NCBI GenBank assembly: GCA_937916485.1
Contig: CALFSV010000293.1
Location: forward strand, 1-9,708
DNA from: an uncultured Paracoccaceae bacterium
Lineage (GTDB): Bacteria; Pseudomonadota; Alphaproteobacteria; Rhodobacterales; Rhodobacteraceae
DNA length: 9,708 nucleotides
Direction: 5' to 3'
Positions 6,893 to 9,708 of the stretch are shown one piece after another. The notes below the pieces were generated by a model. It searched no databases. It saw only the letters and a program-made list of their open reading frames with translations, and was not told the origin of the DNA. How positions within the stretch are numbered: the stretch's first letter is position 1; the number at the start of each line of letters is the position of its first letter. The position numbers and the translations under genes were made by a program.

Positions 6893-6948
6893 ATGGTGGA
6901 ACATTATGTACCCGCGCTGCGCAAACGCTTTCTCGAAGACATGCGGAT
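6893..6948 (+). pseudogene. N-terminal scrap of a tyrosine recombinase/integrase (IS91-associated type)
   Basis: After AGGAGG, ATG 6893 opens a frame reading VEHYVPALRKRFLEDMRI. From memory this resembles the start of phage-type integrases found beside IS91-like transposases, which open with a pattern like PLRQRMIEDMRIRG. The frame continues to TGA 7034-7036, but from about 6949 the residues no longer fit. Another frame of the same DNA carries an IS3 transposase segment instead. Only the first 19 or so residues survive, so it cannot be active. Confidence 0.45.
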
Positions 6949-6996
6949 CGTGGGGCTCAATACCTGTCGATCAAGTATTCCGAGCGCCTTGAGGAG
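6940..6996 (+). pseudogene. IS3-family orfB fragment (plus strand)
   Basis: In the frame starting with CAT at 6940 the DNA encodes HADRGAQYLSIKYSERLEE. This fits the region around the second catalytic Asp of one group of IS3-family OrfB transposases (H-x-DRG-x-QY-x-SI-x-Y-x-ERL-x-E). The fragment is 19 codons long. Its left end shares CATGCGGAT (6940-6948) with the integrase scrap, so the join may have used that 9-bp overlap. Its right end coincides with TGTCCGTCG at 6997, which looks like the tip of another IS3 element. Confidence 0.55.
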
Positions 6997-7566
6997 TGTC
7001 CGTCGTCATATAAAGTTGGACATCGGAGCGGCTTGAGTATTGGAGGCTCTGGCTCGTTTGTGTGAATTATTATGCGGCTTGTTTTTGATGTTGCAAGCGG
7101 CGTTTCTGGATTGTCTGTTTCTTGATCTTTGCCCTTTCCCTCAGAATGGCTTTGTCGCGCCCAAAGTAGACGTCAGCGGGTGTGACGTTGTTCAGGCTCT
7201 CGTGGTAGCGGTGGTTGTGTAGTAATGGACGAAGGCCTCGATCTGTCGTTCTAGATCGCCTGGCAGAAAGTAGTTTTCCAGCAGAACACGGTTCTTCATT
7301 GTTTGATGCCAGCGCTCGATCTTGCCTTGAGTTTGCGGGTGGAACGGTGCGCCACGAATGTGCGTCATGCTTTGTCCCTCCAACCATTCGGCTAGATCGC
7401 CAGAGATGTAGCAGGACCCATTGTCGCTGAGCAGACGTGGTTTGTGGCGTACAACGGCTTGGTCGCAACCCGACGCTGTTAGCGCGATTTCGATCGTGTC
7501 TGTGACGTCCTCCGCCCGCATATTTGTGCTGAGCTTCCATGCGATGATGTAGCGGGGTTTTGTCAC
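6997..7566 (-). mobile_element. Truncated second IS3-family element
   Basis: The element appears to begin at TGTCCGTCGTC (6997), exactly where the plus-strand orfB fragment stops; TG is the usual tip of IS3 ends. It carries the 3' two thirds of an orfB on the minus strand and breaks off near 7555-7566, just before the IS6 element. The upstream part of orfB, orfA and the other end are missing, and nothing resembling them was found on the far side of the IS6 element. Confidence 0.6.
7070..7554 (-). pseudogene. IS3-family orfB transposase, 5'-truncated and frameshifted
   Basis: Homology to OrfB begins at RYIIAWKL (7554) and runs through LLSDNG, whose Asp is the second catalytic residue, and HPQTQGKIERWHQ, whose Glu is the third, with 35 residues between them as in the IS3 rve domain. 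The first catalytic Asp is lost with the 5' end. After AFVHYY (about 7219) the frame must change by one base: the next frame continues NHRYHESLNNVTPADVYFG and ends QHQKQAA at the TAA 7070-7072. A single lost base near 7218 would explain this, since relatives read HYN(N)xRYHESL. The codons before 7554 (starting GTG 7566) are junction sequence and not transposase. It is non-functional. Confidence 0.82.
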
Positions 7567-7575
7567 TATAACTAA

Positions 7576-8368
7576 GGGACTGTGAAAGATGTCAGATATC
7601 GTTTTTCAAATGACGCTCGCCGAAGCGTTCCAAGCATCAAATGCTTCAAGGCGGTGATATCGGATTGTTAAGGCGGAGCGACGGCGGGCCGGAACGGAGA
7701 AGCAATTTCGTATAGCGGAATGGATTGATACGAACCGCTGCAAATTTCCGGGCGAACGATATCCCTGCATTGCCCTTTCCCGTTTTCGAAATGGCAAATG
7801 GCTATTCTCGGCTCGATTGTTGAGCCCTTTGTGAGAACGGTGCTCGACGCCCGGAGCGATCTCGCGCTTGGCTGCACCATATGAGCGAAGCTTGTCGGTG
7901 ACAAAGCGTTTCGGCACAAAACCATGGCGTTTCATTAATCGGTAAAGCAGTCGTTTTGCCGCTGTCTTGTCGCGTCGGCGTTGAAGAATTTCGTCAAGTA
8001 CGATCCCATTCTGATCCACCGCACGCCACAACCAGAACTTCCTGCCTTTGATCTTCACAACAACTTCATCGAAATGCCAGATGTCGCCAGGTTGAAGCTG
8101 CCGGCGACGCAAGCCAGATGCAATTGATGGGTCGAACTTAACAACCCATCGACGGATAGTTTCGTAAGAGACATCAATCCCACGTTCCAGAAACATCTCT
8201 TCAACTTAGCGAAAACTGAGGTTGAAACGACAATACAGCCAAACTGCGTGAGTGATGATTGCTGGTGGAAAACGGTGACGCTTGTAGCTCATTGATTGCG
8301 TACTCATCCGAGCTGCGTACGAGCAAATGTTGTGGTCGGCAACTCCAGCAAGTTTATGTGACAACACC
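7576..8368 (-). mobile_element. IS6-family insertion sequence, near full length
   Basis: The element contains one IS6-type transposase gene and measures about 793 bp between its proposed ends, the usual length for the family. The proposed termini are GGGACTGTGAAAGATG (from 7576) and, on the opposite strand, GGTGTTGTCACATAAA (from 8368). They match at only about 9 of 15 positions, so the exact ends are uncertain. The flanking eight bases do not form a direct repeat (ATAACTAA against TTCGAAAA), so it is not a fresh simple insertion. Confidence 0.6.
7606..8307 (-). pseudogene. IS6-family DDE transposase with one in-frame stop
   Basis: Read from ATG 8307 (or ATG 8292, MSYKRHRFPPAI), the frame spans 233 codons, the family's normal length, and is broken only by TAA 8206-8208. 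Before the stop it reads AVWLYCRFNLSFR; after it VEEMFLERGIDVSYETIRRW. Relatives have Glu or Asp there, so a GAA to TAA change is the likely lesion. The catalytic triad is visible: D in WHFDEV (about 8070), D in VTDKLRSYG (about 7896) and E in NNRAENSH (about 7809), and the C-terminus is intact. An ATG at 8196 could give a shortened protein lacking the N-terminal DNA-binding part, probably inactive for transposition. Confidence 0.88.
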
Positions 8369-8423
8369 TTCGAAAACCATCCTTCATGGATGGCTTGGAC
8401 AGAGTAATCTGCACGTAGACAAA

Positions 8424-8454
8424 AAAAGGGGCGGCGATTTTCGCGGCCCCTTTT
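8424..8454 (-). terminator. Rho-independent terminator of the DddP-like gene
   Basis: AAAAGGGGCGGCGA (8424-8437) pairs with TCGCGGCCCCTTTT (8441-8454) around TTT, with one mismatch in 14 positions. On the minus strand the stem is followed by a run of seven T, ideal for ending the transcript of the gene that stops at 8507. The TTTT on the plus side could make it bidirectional and shield that gene from the IS6 side. The rest of 8369-8506 shows no gene. Confidence 0.85.
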
Positions 8455-8506
8455 CCGTCCCAATCAACAGATGAACTTGCCATTAAGACTTGGACGGCGT
8501 TGCCTC

Positions 8507-9708
8507 TTAGCTCAGCAGTTCTTCCTCAAATCCCAAGTCTGACAACAATTCTGGCCCATCTTCGGTTATCAATATCTGCTGCTCTAGCTTGACGCCTTCG
8601 GCGTCGCCAGGGGCACCTGCATAGCTTTCAACACAGATGACCATGCCCGGCTCAAGAATACCGTCATGTCCCTTTGCGCGTATTTTGTCAGAGTGAATCA
8701 ATAACGGGAATTCGTTGCACAACCCGCTGCCGTGGGCGATGGCGGGTTGTTCGAATGCCTTGTACTTTTCAGGCATCCGGTAGGCCAGATCGGCCAGTTC
8801 GAAAAAACTGCGTCCGGGCGTGAACAGCTGCCAATTACGCAACACCTGTTCATGCGCCAAGGCATATAGGCGGCGCTGTTCGCCCTTGGGTTTCTTGTCG
8901 CCGACGGTCCAGCTACGGGACAAATCTGCGCCATAGCCGTGCGGCCCGATAAGATCGGTATCAACACAGATCATGTCGCCTTCTTCGACAACACGCTCGC
9001 TGGCCTCTTGATACCACGGGTTGGTGCGCGGACCAGAATTCAGCAGCCGCGTCTCGATCCATTCGCCACCAAGTTCGATGTTGGTCTGGTGCAAGATCGA
9101 CCAGATGGCGTTTTCTGTCATGCCCGGTTTTGTCGCCGCAATCATCCGCCGTACACCCTCCTGACAGACATCAATGGATTGGCGTACCGCGTCGATCTCT
9201 TCGGCTGTTTTGATCAGCCGCGCCATATGCGCGACCTCAAAGCCGTCTACAACTTCGATATTGGCAGCTTCCAGAAGATGGGTGCCGGTCGGGTCCATCT
9301 TGTCAATTGCCAGCCTGCGATTGCCACCGCCGTGGGTCTTCATCAAATCCACGATCTCGGCGCACCATGATTGCGCGAATTCCATCAGGCGCGGTCCGGC
9401 GGCAAAGTGATACCACGCCTGCGCAATACGAACTTCGTCCACCGCAGGGCGACCATCGGCCATAAATTCGCAACCGCTAAATTCAAACAGGATCACCGGA
9501 CCTTCGACGGCCACAAAAGCATAGCGGCAGGGGTTATGCAGGGAATAGACCTGCATGTTTGTGGTGCCGGTGGTATATCGGATGTTAACGGGATCGTAGA
9601 ACAACCCCGCCGCGCAATCGTACTCCAGCAGTTTTGCCTTCAACCGCGCGACACGCCCCAGATCAAGACGGCGGTGCCAATCGGCGTCTTGTCCCAACAT
9701 ATCGGCCC
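8507..9708 (-). CDS. DddP-like M24-family metalloprotein (DMSP lyase DddP relative), 5' end outside the window
   Basis: The M24 (pita-bread) fold protein is open to the window edge. An ATG lies at 9700, but two more in-frame codons precede it. Counting from that Met (397 residues), the six expected metal ligands are D247, D249, D259, H323, E358 and E373. Reported DddP ligands (D295, D297, D307, H371, E406, E421, from memory) are all offset by exactly 48, so the two are collinear here and about 48 N-terminal residues may be missing. DddP-like stretches include DPVNIRYTTGTTNMQ (36-50) and GGEWIETRLL plus SGPRTNPW (211-229). The catalytic Asp reported in DddP (D377) corresponds to N329 in HGSGLCNEFP, and Y366 to Q318. 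It is therefore probably a paralogue with another activity. It is transcribed away from the other genes; its own promoter is not in view. Confidence 0.9.
   Translation of the reverse strand, partial: ADMLGQDADWHRRLDLGRVARLKAKLLEYDCAAGLFYDPVNIRYTTGTTNMQVYSLHNPCRYAFVAVEGPVILFEFSGCEFMADGRPAVDEVRIAQAWYHFAAGPRLMEFAQSWCAEIVDLMKTHGGGNRRLAIDKMDPTGTHLLEAANIEVVDGFEVAHMARLIKTAEEIDAVRQSIDVCQEGVRRMIAATKPGMTENAIWSILHQTNIELGGEWIETRLLNSGPRTNPWYQEASERVVEEGDMICVDTDLIGPHGYGADLSRSWTVGDKKPKGEQRRLYALAHEQVLRNWQLFTPGRSFFELADLAYRMPEKYKAFEQPAIAHGSGLCNEFPLLIHSDKIRAKGHDGILEPGMVICVESYAGAPGDAEGVKLEQQILITEDGPELLSDLGFEEELLS

Noticed and set aside
6838..7065. 75-codon plus-strand frame as one intact gene
   Set aside because: Only residues encoded at 6940-6996 resemble anything (IS3 orfB). 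The start lies inside the hairpin and the tail runs into another element's end, so it is a chimera of fragments.
8939..9370. 143-codon plus-strand frame inside the DddP-like gene
   Set aside because: It is the antisense shadow of a strongly conserved M24 coding region and has no start signals or recognisable domain.

Overview
The window looks like an accessory stretch of a marine alphaproteobacterium, most probably a roseobacter-type Rhodobacterales. This rests on three things I recognise: a long-leader Tat-exported family 5 binding protein, a ferredoxin close to Rhodobacter FdVI, and an M24-family protein that reads as a relative of the DMSP lyase DddP. The assignment comes from remembered families; no database search was run.

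Layout. Positions 1-475 hold the decayed start of a LysR gene (minus strand), an operator-like block and a long leader for a Tat-exported solute-binding protein (476-2134). That gene stands alone and ends at a strong terminator (2292-2320). A 2Fe-2S ferredoxin follows (2456-2779). Positions 2797-3150 are debris: a probable M3 oligopeptidase tail and an IS3 orfA remnant with an amber codon. A LysR regulator (3322-4269, minus) is divergent from a membrane di-iron hydroxylase of the sterol desaturase/fatty acid hydroxylase superfamily (4367-5392). The hydroxylase is translationally coupled to an SDR dehydrogenase (5389-6186), and a RidA-family deaminase (6383-6724) comes next. Positions 6725-8368 are a graveyard of mobile-element pieces: a MobC-like scrap, the start of an integrase, pieces of two IS3 elements, and an almost intact IS6 element with one in-frame stop. 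The window ends in a minus-strand DddP-like M24 protein (8507-9708, 5' end beyond the window) with its own terminator at 8424-8454.

How the genes may work together. The LysR-hydroxylase intergenic region and the region upstream of the binding-protein gene share a 78-bp ungapped block (59/78 identical by hand count). In both copies the block covers the start of a LysR gene and its upstream region. The copy near the binding protein still encodes the first 12 residues of a LysR relative and then degenerates. The simplest reading is that the surviving LysR controls both the binding protein and the hydroxylase-SDR genes. Transport, oxygenation (possibly fed by the ferredoxin), alcohol oxidation and imine/enamine removal would then form one catabolic module for an imported small molecule whose identity I cannot tell. 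The DddP-like protein keeps all six metal ligands but has Asn where DddP is reported to have its catalytic Asp, so it is probably not an ordinary DMSP lyase.
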